The notes under the pieces: model-generated
What the model was told of the DNA's origin: nothing
Databases searched by the model: none
What the model saw: only the letters and a program-made list of their open reading frames with translations
Position numbers and translations under genes: made by a program
NCBI RefSeq assembly: GCF_027943255.1
Contig: NC_072893.1
Span: 98,215,784-98,279,783 of the forward strand
Length of the DNA stretch: 64,000 nt
Origin: Anastrepha obliqua
Lineage: Eukaryota > Arthropoda > Insecta > Diptera > Tephritidae
Direction: 5' to 3'
Shown: positions 21,007-32,665 of the stretch, piece after piece
Layout of the letters: each line of letters opens with the position of its first letter
How positions within the stretch are numbered: the stretch's first letter is position 1

Positions 21007-23868
21007 AGCACCTTGTCATGTCGGTCTGCTTGCCGCGGCGATGAGGCTTAAGTGGTGATTTAACCCCATGTTATGGAGATTAACTTACCACCAACTAAGA
21101 GGGCAGCTCCATATAGGTATTGGGTATCCACCCATCCGCGGAACGGCGGAATTGGTGTCCCCCCAAGTACTATGTGGAGAGTACCGTACCGACAACCTGG
21201 CAGGAGGTATAAAATACATTTTTCTACAATGTGGGGGTTAACGATAGATGTTTCTGCACGAGGTAACCCACTTTCGGGAAATCCTCCCGTCGAGCAATCG
21301 ACGGCTCGGGCATCGAATGAGCACGCCCGAACCCCACACCGCCCTATGACTGGAACTGACACCCAGGGTTCCGGAGGAAGCGAACTACTAGTGGTGAAAA
21401 ATGGCACATTGGCTATGCCAATGGAGAGCCGAGTGAGTGTGAGTGATACACAGTCGTCGAAACGATCCGAAGCAACTGACTAACTTGTGGAGGATGTGGA
21501 GATGGCGGACAATCTCTCAGTAGACTCAGATGGACCTCTGGTACCGAGTAAGTTTTTGACAACGGTCAAACCTGGTGCAAATCAGGTAAGTACCGGTAAA
21601 AAGACTGAAATTATTGGAGATTCGAAAGCAGGTGTTAGTCTATCCGCAAGACAGATCAAACGAAGAAAACAGAAGGCGAAAAAGTCGAAGCATTAGCTAA
21701 GGTAAGTACTCAAGCTCCGTCAACTTCGACACCTGCAGTGGCAACGGAAAAACGTGGCAGAACAGAGGATTCCTCTGTAACGTTGCACTCTTCCGGAAGC
21801 GAAACGGCGTCTGTGCCAACGACCGGGAAGAGGAGAAAGGCAAAGAAGAGGAAAGTCGATAGACGGAATTTGGAAATGCCTGCATCCTCGACCCAATGCA
21901 AGGTAGATAAACCTTTACCTGACAAGGCAAAGGCTAAAGGACTTCAAATGTCGAATGACACTCTTCCGTCAACGTCTGACGAATCATTCGCGAGAATAGC
22001 AGCAAAGACAATAACGTTGGAGATACATACCGACAAACAAGACGGTTTACTGTCCAAAGGGCAACAAGACTATCCTGACAGCTATCTTTGGAAAGCTATC
22101 GGTGAGTCAAAAAACGCGTCGACTTTCGAGGGTAAAAGCGTGGTGGACGGCATCGTAAAGGTGCACTGTTCCAGTGCTTTTTCCCGAGAATGGCTGGAAA
22201 AAGTGATAGCAATAATTCCAGCCTGCGATCAAGTTCATTATTATTGAGAGTAGCAAAGAAAGGCTGGTACGAGCGAGTATCTGGATTCCGGGTACTTCCT
22301 GTAATTCAGCAGAACTCCTCGCATCAGTGTTCAGAACAAAGATCTTGAAACCACTCTCTGGAGAATATACTCGTGCACCAGGCGGAAATCCGTTACCACA
22401 TCGGAGGCGGGTTCCCTCGTAGACTCTCCACTAGCGGAGATGCAGGAACTCGGTTTTCATGTCCAAGCATATGCGGACGGCGTCTGTGCGCTAACATCGG
22501 ATAAATCCTTAAGGAGGCTTTGCACGAAAGTGCAGAGGATTCTTGACAAAATCGATGACTGGTGCATGAGACAAGGTCTTTCCGTTAATCCGAACAAAAC
22601 AACCATAGTCTTGTTTACGGAATTTGGATGGAGTCCATCACTCCAACACTGAAAGGTGTGACACTTGGTCTTTCCGATGAAGTTAAATATCTAGGAGTGA
22701 TCTTTGATAAGAAGCTGACTTGGGAGACACATGTTTCACTGAAGGTGAATTGCGCATTGAGGATTTTTCAGCAATGCCGTAGAGCCTTTGGTAACACCTG
22801 GGGTCTGAGACCTGCTGTGGTCTTATGGATATGCACAGCACTTATCAGACCAATTATCACTTACGCTTCTGTGGTCTGGTGGCGACGGAGCATGGTTAAG
22901 TCACAATCCGGGTGCCATGAGTACAACTTCTGGTGATGCCCTAAATACTATGCTTGATTTGCTCCCCCTGGATCTTAAGATACAACAGGAAGCAGTAAAA
23001 GCAATGTGTAGACTCCATAAATATGGTTTCTGGCACGAAGACGGAACTTCGGGCATAGAGAAATCTTTAAGTTGCTATCTGAGCAGTATCCACTGTTTTT
23101 GGCACCTAATACCCACAGTTTCATTTGGAAGGAAAATTTGATGTCAGATTTCCATTGCGCAAACAATGGAGCAATCCAGAATGCATGCAGGGAAGTTTGA
23201 CGAATATTTTCTTTACCGATGGGTCCAAGAATGAAATAGGGTCTGGAGCCAGTTGGTACTTAAACGATAGTAATAAGTATCACTATGCTATGGGGGAAAT
23301 GGCAACTGTTGCCCAAATAGAAGTTTTTGTTATCCTGAAAGTAGTCGAATGGATAATCGAGAGGAGATGGAGCGGGAAACAGATTGGAGTTTTTAGTGAC
23401 AGTCAGGCAGCACTGAAGGTCCTGGAGAACGCGAAGCAAACCTCAAAGATTGTTCAAGAATGTAAGAAGAAGCTCAATTCTGTCGCAAGACAAAACAGGC
23501 TTGTATTTATATGGGTTCCGGGACACTCCGGTGTTTAAGGAAACGAAATTGCCGACGAATTGGCCAACCGTGGATCAGCGATGCCCCCACAAGGGCCAGA
23601 GCCAATAATCAGAATCAGTTCCGCAGGAATCTTGAATTGGATCAGCGATTATGTATGCAATCTACATAAAGAGCGATGGTCCGCTCTAGAACGCTGCACA
23701 ACTGCAAAGTGTTTTGTGACAAGTCCGAACAGAAAACTGTCAAACTTTCTACTAAAACTTAGACACAACCCATGGGGTCAGCATATGACCACCATTGGAA
23801 TCATTGAGGACTCAATGTGCCTGTCATGCTTGGAGGAGGCGGATAGCACTGAGCTGAAGTCGACGAAA
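21007..23868 (+). mobile_element. RNase-H-bearing LINE LD, deletion derivative (U2)
   Basis: ORF1 is split at a TAA (21481) and again near 21694; the DUF4780-like part is open at 21738-22247. The endonuclease and RT core are missing between about 22420 and 22440. The RT C-terminal region (22440-22900) and RNase H (23125-23538) remain. It is the same derivative as in U1 and U3, so the loss predates the array. Compared with U1 it lacks the stretch reading RRKDVRLMVGIITG near 23760. Confidence 0.78.
23125..23600 (+). pseudogene. RNase H domain of LINE LD (U2)
   Basis: This domain degrades RNA in RNA-DNA hybrids during element replication. The expected acidic residues are all present: Asp in FFTDGSKNE, Glu in VAQIEVFVI, Asp in GVFSDSQAAL and Asp in EIADELANRG. 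A TAA after WVPGHSGV interrupts it just before the last motif. U1 has lost the Glu region by an internal deletion, so U2 and U3 hold the better copies. Confidence 0.8.
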
Positions 23869-24371
23869 AGGTAGTGCGTGTCGATTCTCCTTTCATGGGT
23901 CTTTTCCAAGATTTGGCGTGTTGTGAATATTTGGTCGATGGTAGACTTTCCTGGTCTAAAGCCACACTGATAAGGTCCAATCAGTTAGTTGATGGTGGAC
24001 TTCAGCCTTTCACACAATAGGATCGCTAAAACCTTATAGGCGATATTTAGAAGACTAATCCCGCTGTAATTGGCACAGATTGCACGATCGCCCTTATGGA
24101 TTGGGCAGAGCACACACTTGCAATCGGCAGGCATGCTTTCATTCGACCATATTTTGCATAGAAGCTGATGCATGCACCTTACCAGCTCCTGGCCGCCATG
24201 TTTGAATAGCTCAGCCGGCAGTCCGTCGGCGACCGCTGCTTTGTTGTTCTTTAGCCGTTTTATCGCTATTCTCACCTCGTTATGGTCGGGTAGTGGAACG
24301 ATAGTTCTGTCGTCAACGATTGGCGTATCGGGATATTCACATTCTCTGTGACATGCATGCGCAGCTGTCAC
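23866..24371 (-). mobile_element. RTE-like reverse transcriptase fragment (U2)
   Basis: The minus strand is open from 24371 with LPDHNEVRIAIKRLKNNKAA, VADGLPAELFKHGG and CVLCPIHKGD, then ISLLNIAYKVLAILLCERL. A stop follows at LKSTIN, after which GPYQCGFRPGKST continues in the same frame. It is longer than the U1 copy, which lacks the LPAELFKHGG part. Confidence 0.7.
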
Positions 24372-25160
24372 TATTTAACAGGTTCGAGCTGGAGGTGACT
24401 ACAATGCGAAAAATTCTATTTTGGGATCAAGATTAACAAGTTCAAAAGGCCGAGAATTACTAGTTGCTTTAGGAAAAAATAATGGACATTTCATAAGTAC
24501 CGGAGAGCCGGCATACTGGCCTGCAGATGTCAAAAAACAACCACATTTATTTGATTATGCATTGCTAAAAATATTCCCAAAACCCACCTGATTATTAAGT
24601 CATGTTTGGTGCTATCGTCGAAACATTCGCCACTTCTAATGACAATTTTTGGAGCTCTGCACGAACAAAATTTTACAGGACTATATAATAAAAAGACGGA
24701 CTGGAATTGTTTTTGACAAAGTGTGAAAGAACAACTGGCAATAAATATTTCAATAAAAACGGAAAACGAAATTGACTTAGCAAAGGCTTTTTTCAACGAT
24801 TCCATCATCAAAGTCCTCACCCTCTCGACTCTAACTATAAAAACTCAACAAAAATAATCTATTCCAATACATATCAAGCAAAAAATACAACAAAAAAGGA
24901 AACTCCGTAAAAAGTGACAAACTACTAAACATCTCAAAGATAAGGCAAAACTTAGCAAATCAACAACTGAATTAAAAACATTATTAAAGCAACATCAAGA
25001 TAAAATGCTTGAGAAATACATACATAATTTGGCGGCGACGGCAGCTAACCAATATTCTCTAAGGAAAGCATGTTTAGTTTCTTTGTGATAGGCATACATA
25101 AGAGAAGTGTTTTGCGTATTCGGGGAACACTTCGTATACAAACTACCACAATTGAAGAAA
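24372..25160 (+). mobile_element. Jockey-like LINE J1: endonuclease and linker (U2)
   Basis: It reads GDYNAKNSILGSRLTSSKGREL as in U1, then continues past the U1 break with ENEIDLAKAFFNDSI, KAKLSKSTTELKTLLKQHQD and FCVFGEHFVYKLPQLKKVG. This matches the region between the endonuclease and RT of Jockey ORF2. Stops and frameshifts are frequent. Confidence 0.6.
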
Positions 25161-25869
25161 GTAGGCAAACGCAGATTCTAACGATTAATAACAAATAATA
25201 TAATGTAACGCAAACTGAATTTAATCTGAAGCAAAATTGGATGTTTATCTAATATTGGTTAGAAAACAAAGAATTTCAATACTACATACTTTAAAAATAT
25301 TTTTATTTATTTATTTATTGAAAAGAGTAATAATTATAAATAATTATTCCACTTAAAGGTAAGAAAAAAAAGGAACAAGCACTGGCTGCTAAGGCCTTCG
25401 GCTATACACTTCAAAAATAATTACTTATTGTTTAAATTTAACAGATCGTAATTTAAAAACGAAGAAAAACATTTTATTTGTCAAACATATTTTCTGATAT
25501 TTTATTACAAAGAGAGAATTGTCGCAATTTTCTTAAAACCTTTATCCTAGACATTTAGTTTTGGGTATACTAATTTTGCCCCTGTCAAATTTGTTCCAGT
25601 GTCCAACAACAAAATACGTGTGCAATTCGGCAGCGGGACGCGACAATTGAGAAAATGGCTAATTTATCAAGCCTAATAACAGAAAACGGCAGAATCAGAT
25701 GCCCAATGGTGATCATAAAATGTGTTTCAAAAGAGGTCGATGCAACAGAACTTATAGAAGTAATCGAATCCGTTTATCTTCGTCCAAGTGTGCTCATTCC
25801 TTGGGCAACCATTCCCACCTAATTAAATCTTAAAACTCTGTCGTCATTATAAAATTCCAACAAGAAATA
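25161..25869. other. AT-rich spacer with a 55-aa ORF (U2)
   Basis: Mostly non-coding, with a (TTTA)n run at 25302-25319. A short plus ORF at 25655-25822 begins MANLSSLITENGRIR and contains EVIESVYLRPSVLIPWATIP. I do not recognise it; it could be the start of a LINE ORF1. The same ORF is at 48118-48285 in U3. Confidence 0.4.
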
Positions 25870-27188
25870 CAGGGTGGCTGATGAATTTTGCTACATTAAG
25901 AAACTCAAATAACTTTTTTTTTAGTATATGGAATTCATTTATTTTTTTTTTCAAGTTGAAGGTCATTAAATTTTATTAAATGTAGTTTAACTATAATAGT
26001 TTTAAAAATAATTGAATTTAAATGCCCCCCATGCTCGTTGACACAAGTGCGGCATCTTAGTAAAAAGTTGTTCATTGCTGCTTTGAGAGTTGCGACAGGA
26101 ATAGCCGCAATTGTTGCCCGAATGGATTGTTTTAGTTCATCCAAATTTGTTGGCTTTGTTTTATAAACTTCTTGTTTACATAAACCCCACAAGAAAAAGT
26201 CAGGTGCAGTAAGGTCAGGCGACCTGGGGGGCCAACGAAATTCGGAGTTTCTTGAAATCAGTTTATTGGGAAATTTTCGTCGCAACTCTGTCATAACAGT
26301 CTGGGCTATGTGAGACGTTGTCCCATCTTGTTGAAACCACACAGAGTTGAAAGGAATTCTCTTTCGGCGTAGTTCTGGATAGAAAAATTCTTTCAGCATT
26401 TTCAAATAACGGTCTCCAGTAACCGTAACGGTGTGACCATTTTCTTCAAAAAAATAAGGCCCGACAATACAGCGTGAAGAAACCGCACACCACACTGTCA
26501 CGGGAAGAGGGTGCAATTCCGTCTCGTGGAATATCTGTGGGTTAGAAGTACTCCATATTCGACAATTTTGTTTGTTCACATTGCCGTTTAAATCGAAATG
26601 GGCCTCACCAGACATGAAAAGGCAGTTTAACATGTTTTGGTCTTCTTCCACCATTTGCAGGATCTTCTGGCAAAATTCCAAGCGAATCGGCAAGTCTGCT
26701 GCATTCAGTTTGTTAACCATTTGAATTTTGTAGGGAAATAAGTCTAAATCTTTGTGCCTTATTGTTTGCAAAGACTGTCGGCTGACACCAAGTTGAGCAG
26801 ATAAGCTTCTTGTTGAAACCCTTGGATTGTTTTGTATAGCTGCAGCTACAGCAGCGATCGTTTCCTCCGTCCGAACTGGTGGGTTTCGATGATAAGGCCT
26901 TCTTGCGACTGTTCCTTGCTCGGCAAAATTATTCACCAGTCTCATTATGGTCCATCTGCTCGGGGGATCGCCGCCAAACATCCGTCTGTACTCTCTCTGT
27001 ACCAAAACTACGGACTCCAGTGCGTGATAGCGGCGGACTATCCAAATTCTTGTTTGCGTGTCCCAGTTATCCATTTTAATAAATTTTAAAGATCAATCTG
27101 CAAATTAAAACAAAAATGGAACAGATAACTTAAAAAGAAAAAAAGTTATTCAATTTTTTTTTCGTAGCGGCTTTCATCAGCCACCCTG
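25870..27188 (-). mobile_element. Mariner-type transposon M1, hybrid copy (U2)
   Basis: The element is bounded by matching inverted ends CAGGGTGGCTGATGAA and TTCATCAGCCACCCTG and by TA on both sides. It holds one long minus-strand transposase gene. Its left flank is shared with U3, but its right flank is J2 sequence, unlike U3. The left 450 bp are identical to the U3 copy while the rest differs by about 2 percent. Confidence 0.95.
25935..27074 (-). CDS. IS630/Tc1/mariner-family transposase, M1 copy with catalytic Asp changed (U2)
   Basis: An uninterrupted 379-residue transposase that would cut and paste its element at TA sites. The N-terminal third has paired helix-turn-helix features (GGDPPSRWTIMRLVNN; STRSLSAQLGVSRQSLQTI). 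The catalytic core includes FMSGEAHFDLNG, VWFQQDGTTSHIAQ and WPPRSPDLTAPDFFLWG. The first catalytic residue, Asp in the usual MSDEAHF motif and in the U3 copy, is Gly here, so this protein should be inactive. ATG 27074 is chosen because it starts the recognisable MDNWDTQTR end. Residues after about 355 (KLHLIKFNDLQLEKKNK) run into the terminal region. Confidence 0.93.
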   Translation of the reverse strand: MDNWDTQTRIWIVRRYHALESVVLVQREYRRMFGGDPPSRWTIMRLVNNFAEQGTVARRPYHRNPPVRTEETIAAVAAAIQNNPRVSTRSLSAQLGVSRQSLQTIRHKDLDLFPYKIQMVNKLNAADLPIRLEFCQKILQMVEEDQNMLNCLFMSGEAHFDLNGNVNKQNCRIWSTSNPQIFHETELHPLPVTVWCAVSSRCIVGPYFFEENGHTVTVTGDRYLKMLKEFFYPELRRKRIPFNSVWFQQDGTTSHIAQTVMTELRRKFPNKLISRNSEFRWPPRSPDLTAPDFFLWGLCKQEVYKTKPTNLDELKQSIRATIAAIPVATLKAAMNNFLLRCRTCVNEHGGHLNSIIFKTIIVKLHLIKFNDLQLEKKNK

Positions 27189-27437
27189 TATTGACTCGGT
27201 GGCAGAAACAATAAAAAAGATAGCAAAAGCCCATGATGAAAGGTTAAAAAACCACGTTAATACGGAGGCCACTATTCTCGCTAATCCAGCTAATTGGAGA
27301 AGAAGAAAGCCCAAAGACTTAATGTACTAACCACACCTTAGCGTTAATTGTTGTATATATGTACCTTATTTTCTAAATTCTAAACAAATTGCTCGTTAAT
27401 TAATAAGAGTTTTCATTGTAACTAGTCGCAACGTAAA

Positions 27438-27468
<31 letters not shown>
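27189..27468 (+). mobile_element. Jockey-like LINE J2: C-terminal tail, 3' UTR and poly(A) (U2)
   Basis: It begins at the TA after M1 with the J2 words DSVAETIKKIAKAH and ends RKPKDLMY, stop, then a 3' UTR and a run of about 22 A. Twelve bases within the RRRLKRRKP coding stretch are missing compared with U1. All of J2 upstream of this point is gone. Confidence 0.85.
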
Positions 27469-28145
27469 GTCACATTAAATTTATTGTGTCCACTTCTTAC
27501 TCAGTCTTAGGTTTTATACGGCGTAATAGCTCGATGTTCTCGGACCCTTCCACTCACAAATAACTTTTTACTTCCTTTGTTCGCTCTAGATTAGAATATG
27601 CAACTTTTATCTGGAGGCCTTGCCACCAATTTGCTATAGAGAGAATTGAACGTGTACAGAAGGTGTTCCTTAAATATGCTCTCAGGTCGTTAAAATTCTC
27701 AAATCCTTTCCCTTCCTATCATTCCCGTTTGACTTTAATTAACTTAAAGCCTCTAGAGAGTAGAAAGTCCATACTCTCACTGTCTTTTTTTTTTAGTGTA
27801 ATTAAAGGAGAAGTGGACTGTTCATCCCTATTACGTTGCATTTATTTTCATATTTCTACTAGATCGTTACGCAATACTTATCCATTTCATCTTAAATTTC
27901 TTAACACGAATTATGTGCGTAATGCTCCTATTGCCCGCGCTTTAACAGATTTAATGAGATCTCGAATTCTATTCCGCTTGACTTTTCGGTTTCAAAGAAT
28001 GAATTTTATAAATTTCTAAACTCTTTTTTCTAATTTATTTAATAATTATAGTAATATAGTAGTAATTTATGCTCATATTAGATCTAAGTGGTCTGTAAAA
28101 ACAATAATTATGTTTTAGACTTATAATAAACGAAAATTAAAATAT
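27469..28145 (+). mobile_element. CR1/Jockey-type LINE LC, 3' end (U2)
   Basis: ORF2 C-terminus open at 27663-28019 (LKPLESRKSILSLSF, LRNTYPFHLKFLN, ALTDLMRSRILFRL), followed by an AT-rich 3' UTR. The part before it is frameshifted near 27560. It has the same flank relation to J2 as in U1 and U3. Confidence 0.75.
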
Positions 28146-30545
28146 TTCAACCATTAGCACAAGGAATGCTAAAACTGGAAACAAAGTAAACGAAGACCAC
28201 TCGGCGACGGACGCTCAATTTTATACAAATTAATTTAAACCATTGCTATTTAGTTCTGTCGACACCGCTTTGGTGTCTGAACCTTATGTTGGCAATGCTA
28301 ATAAAATGAAGCCTATTGATGACATTTCTGTTTTTCATTTCGAAGCCCCCGATCAGTGAAGAAATCCGTTGGTGCAGCCCCTCGAGTGTCGCAGCTATCG
28401 ACGCCAAATCTCAGCGTGGTCAAAGTCAGTATCGAGCAGCGGATTCTATACATAGCGACATAGCGCCTATGTCGCACCAACCGTGGACCAGTACAACACA
28501 TTACACGTGTTGAACTACTTTATTTCAAAAACATCTTCTTCGTTGCAAATCGTGGGTGACCTTAACGGATGGCATTCACTTTTGGGTTCAAATACTGAGA
28601 AACATCATAGTAGAACAATACCTAATATTGTATCAGCAAAGCCGTTAATATAATAGAAAGCAACATAGGAACAATTCCCACCTTCAACGCTATTCGTCAT
28701 GGGGCATCGGCAAGTTCAATTCCAAACGTCACTTTATCGACTGATAACTTAGCAACTCCTTTTATTGACTGGCAAGTAAACGCCACGGCAGTTCCAAATT
28801 CTGATCAATCTGCTATTACTTTTAAAATTCAGATCCACTTAAATATAACTCCAAAATTGGGTCAACTTATCTATGGAACATTTTTAATAAAATACACTTT
28901 CTTTCATATACTTTCTGAAACTGGCACCTTGGAAACTGATTTCAGTTTAGCGACTCCAGATAATCTGGACACAACAGATAAAAACATTAAAGATGTCATA
29001 TCTCAGGCCTCTGAGGCATCCATGACGAAGCGAGGTAGCGCTGAACGTTATAATCCATGGTGGGCACAAGATTTACAGACGCTTGAGGAGCAATGCATCA
29101 AACTTCACCACGACATAAATAAGTAAATCAAGGTGAACAAACCTACAACCGCAGCTGCGGCAGAACATACCGCTGCCAAAAGTGAATATGCTAAGGCACT
29201 TAAAGAAGTGTCTACAGCTAAGTTTCGTAAATTCTGTAATAACCAGGGTAGATGTATGGTCACTTACAAACCGTATCACAAAAGACGCTCCATCGTTGTA
29301 TAGTTCTGGTAATTATATCGAAACGTGAAACTGCCGAAGCTTTGTTATCCGGATGACAATGAGGACACTGCTATTCACCACCGCTTAATTCACGAGCAAG
29401 TTAAAACTAGCTTGGGAACACCAAACGACATTGAATTCACCGAGGGTGAGGTATTCGATATGTTAGAAACAATGAATAAAAACAGTGCACCTGGAGTAGA
29501 CCACTTCATATCAGATATATTTTAGCCAAGGCCAAGGCAAGCACAACATTTTTAACCACATTGTATAATGCGTGTTTAAGGGTTGGCCATTTCTCTAAAC
29601 CATGGAAAGAAGTTTACGTTAAAATACTCTCAAAATCAAACAAGTAAGATTTAAATACCATAGCCTAGCATCCTATCGACCAATTGGTCCGCTGCCAGTG
29701 TTCGGGAGTTGACAACAACTTGAAGTTTAGCAGCCATACGCGTCACGTGATAACTAAAGTGCAACGTATCTTTGGCAACACTTGCGTCCAACTTGAGGTG
29801 TGCATCCGAAAATGTTATAACTATTTACATACAAGTTGTCGAACCTACAATAACGTATGGTGCTAGTATCCGGGACAAAGCGACTAAGTTTTATTACATA
29901 CGCTGTATATAGAGGTCGTTTTAAACAGGTTTTGCCATTCGAACGATTAGAGCGTTCTACACAGTTTCGATTAACTCAGCCTTGGCACCTTCCGGTTTTA
30001 CTCCATTGCACCTCAAGATAGCCGAAATCTCGAGAATTGACGACGTCAAAACAACTGGAAAATCTACATCACTTCCAACGGATGTCACCCTTCAAAAACG
30101 AGTTCCGCAGCGTCTGCAATTACATCTGGCAAACCGTCACGGTGATTTCACAGCAACAATTGCGAATTCAACTCAAAGCTACACAGATGATAGTAAACAG
30201 GAGGCTAGAGGATACGGCGCCGCTTCTGTAATTTTTGGCCCAAATTATAGCTGGCTCGTCAATAAAAGTTTTCTTCCGATCTCCAGAAGAAGCCAAAATA
30301 TACCGAGAGTCATTTGGCATCACTTTTGAAATGACTCAATTGCTGACAGGACATGGGTTCCACAAAGAATACCTGCATCCCGATCAGCGTCCGTGCGGTT
30401 TGCAAGGGCGATATTCAACCACAACTACAATGCAATGAGCATCACGCTCCACCTTTTGATTTACGATCCATTAGCAAAAACCAGTAGTTAATAAAATCAC
30501 TTGTAGGCAATATAATTGATAATTTTAGAAGTTTTAATAACATGT
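28146..30545 (+). mobile_element. RNase-H-bearing LINE LK, deletion derivative (U2)
   Basis: From 5' to 3' it keeps an endonuclease piece (IVGDLNGWHSLLGS at about 28548), a linker (RYNPWWAQDLQTLEEQCIKLHHD at about 29045), the RT entry (EGEVFDMLETMNKN) and, after a gap, RNase H start and C-terminal finger words. The RT active site is missing. Stops and frameshifts occur throughout. Confidence 0.68.
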
Positions 30546-31351
30546 AAATGTAAACCAAAATAATTATTGTTAATAGTATATAAAAACTCCGGCTTGTATA
30601 CTATACATTCGCAAGTCGTATTATTTCAATTAAATTTAAGCCAAAACAATCAAATTAAATTATTGACGTTGTAACTCTTCTGCCCTTTACAAGAACGGTC
30701 CTGTTCAATTTCTTCCTCTATGTATAATCCGGATCACTTATTGCATAGTCCTCTATTAACTTTGAGCAGGTTCTCTTCGCCAGCTACGTTGAGGGTCTTT
30801 ATTGTAACAATCGCGACCAGCGGCCTGAAAGAGTTGAGGATATCTATTGGTTTTCTACTAGTTACTGAATGAATGGACTTATTATAATCTACAGTGCCAA
30901 AAAAACATGGAAACTGTCGGCTTAGAGTTTCCCCGATGTTTTTTTTTCGTGCTTCTGATGCTCAGCTATCTCCACCTATCCGTTTGAGGTACTACTGTAT
31001 ATACATAGTATATTTGACTCACTTCCTGAGGTACTAGTAGTAGTACTACCTTTTAAGTTGAGGAAACTTTTTTGGCGTTATTTTGCTTCTTTACGACAAC
31101 GCTCCGATGGCAGCTTCGAAGAAATCAATCACTTACCGCATAGCTAACAACTGGCCCCTAGTGATTGGTTTTTGATCTCAAATTTGAAAACAGATCTTCG
31201 TAGAAAAAAATATTCTAACGATTAAAAGCTTAATGCGGCCGCACATTTTTCGGACAAGAACGAAAAATATATTTAGATATAGCAGATAAATATTTTGAAT
31301 CCGAGTTGTTTTTTATAATGATATCGAGATCACCTTGAACACCCCTCACAC
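30546..31351 (-). mobile_element. Gypsy-like LTR element remnant (U2)
   Basis: Same integrase C-terminal words (VDYNKSIHSVTSRKP) on the minus strand and same TATA-bearing flank as in U1. Decayed, with no paired LTRs seen. Confidence 0.5.
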
Positions 31352-32324
31352 GTTGACTAATCTTTGATGTACCTTCTACTCAAATATGAACGAGACGTTA
31401 TCAATAAAACGGTCCGCGGATGACATATGGCAAAAATAAATTTTTTGTTTTTTGGTAGGACTGTTATAAGCTTACATGGCAAATTTCAGCGTGATATGTC
31501 ACATAGTTTGTTTTCTGTGCTACTGTAAACGGGTCAAGCTCGAGTGTGTTCTTCGAATTTAACGATGGAAATTCAAGTTGAACAAAGAATTTGTTTGAAA
31601 TTTTGTTATTCCAACAAAATTTCGGCTTCAGACGCCTTAAAAATGTTGTAGACAACCTATGGGAACTCTGCTCTATCGCGTGCACGTGTTTTCCAGTGGT
31701 ACAAATCGTTCAAAGAGGGCCGTACATCAACCCAAAAAACCACGCCAAAGTCGCTCAAAAATTAAGGTTATGCTGACTGTTTTTTTTTCGATTACGAAGG
31801 TGTGGTACACTCGGAGTTCCTTCCGCAAGGTCGATCGGTTAACGCTGAATATTATTTAGACGTTTTAAAGCGTTTGCGCGAGAACATTCGTCTTAAAAGG
31901 AAGGAATTGTGGGACAACAAGTCATGGTTCTTGCATCACGATAATGCACCACCTCACACATCACGTCTTGTTCGCGATTATTTGAACAAAAATAATGTTA
32001 ATATCGTTCCGCAAGCACTGTATTCGCCTGATATGGCTCCATGTGACTTTTTCCTGTTTCCCAAGCTCAAGTTGCCGCTCCGTGGAAAACATTTTGAGAC
32101 AATTGAAGTCATAAAAGAGAATTCGAAGAACACACTCGAGCTTGATTTGTTTACAGTAGCACAGAAAACAAACTATGTGACATATTACGCTGAAATTTGC
32201 CATGTAAGCTTATAACAGTCCTGCCAAAAAACAAAAAATTTATTTTTGCCATATCTCATCCGCGGACCGTTTTATTGATAACGTCTCGTTCATATTTGAG
32301 CAGAAGCTACATATTATTTTTACT
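31352..32324 (+). mobile_element. Mariner transposon M2 with long inverted repeats (U2)
   Basis: Arms of about 190 bp at 31373-31562 and 32115-32306 are inverted copies of each other. The segment is absent from U1, but that junction carries no TA pair, so U1 probably lost it rather than never having it. The transposase gene inside is broken. Confidence 0.85.
31565..32215 (+). pseudogene. Mariner (DD34D-type) transposase, M2 (U2)
   Basis: It starts MEIQVEQRICLKFCYSNKIS with the N-terminal helix-turn-helix, stops at a TAG after ALKMLZ-like sequence (31649), continues VFQWYKSFKEGRTS, and after an internal deletion resumes at FDYEGVVHSEFLPQGRS (from about 31789). The second and third catalytic Asp are present in FLHHDNAPPHTS and YSPDMAPCDFFLF; the region of the first Asp is deleted. 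The last 33 codons lie inside the right inverted repeat. Confidence 0.88.
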
Positions 32325-32489
32325 ACTGTTTTGAATCTATTTATGTATTTCGCACTAGTTGTTCATATCGGACATCTGTTGTTATGTGTTCCTTTTCTGA
32401 GTATGTCTATTACTGAGTTTTGTTATTCTATTTATTACTAAATACGAGTATATATTTAATAGCTCAATTTTGTGAGATTACAAAAACTA

Positions 32490-32665
32490 GTATAAATTAT
32501 AGTTTGTTGTTATGGAGCACTATGTGCTCATTGAAAACAAAATATTGCTTGTGGTTATGGAGCACTATGTGGTTTTCAATGAGCACATAGTGCTCCATAA
32601 CCACAAGCAATAACTTGTTTTCAATGAGCACATAGTGCTCCATAACAACAAACTATAATTTATAT
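32490..32665. repeat. Long foldback hairpin (U2)
   Basis: The same two-copy-per-arm foldback as in U1, with about 80 bp arms and better pairing at the central GGTTATGGAGCAC stretch than U1. Confidence 0.85.

Noticed and set aside
25302..25319. (TTTA)n run as a functional element
   Set aside because: A plain microsatellite in AT-rich DNA with nothing around it to suggest a role.
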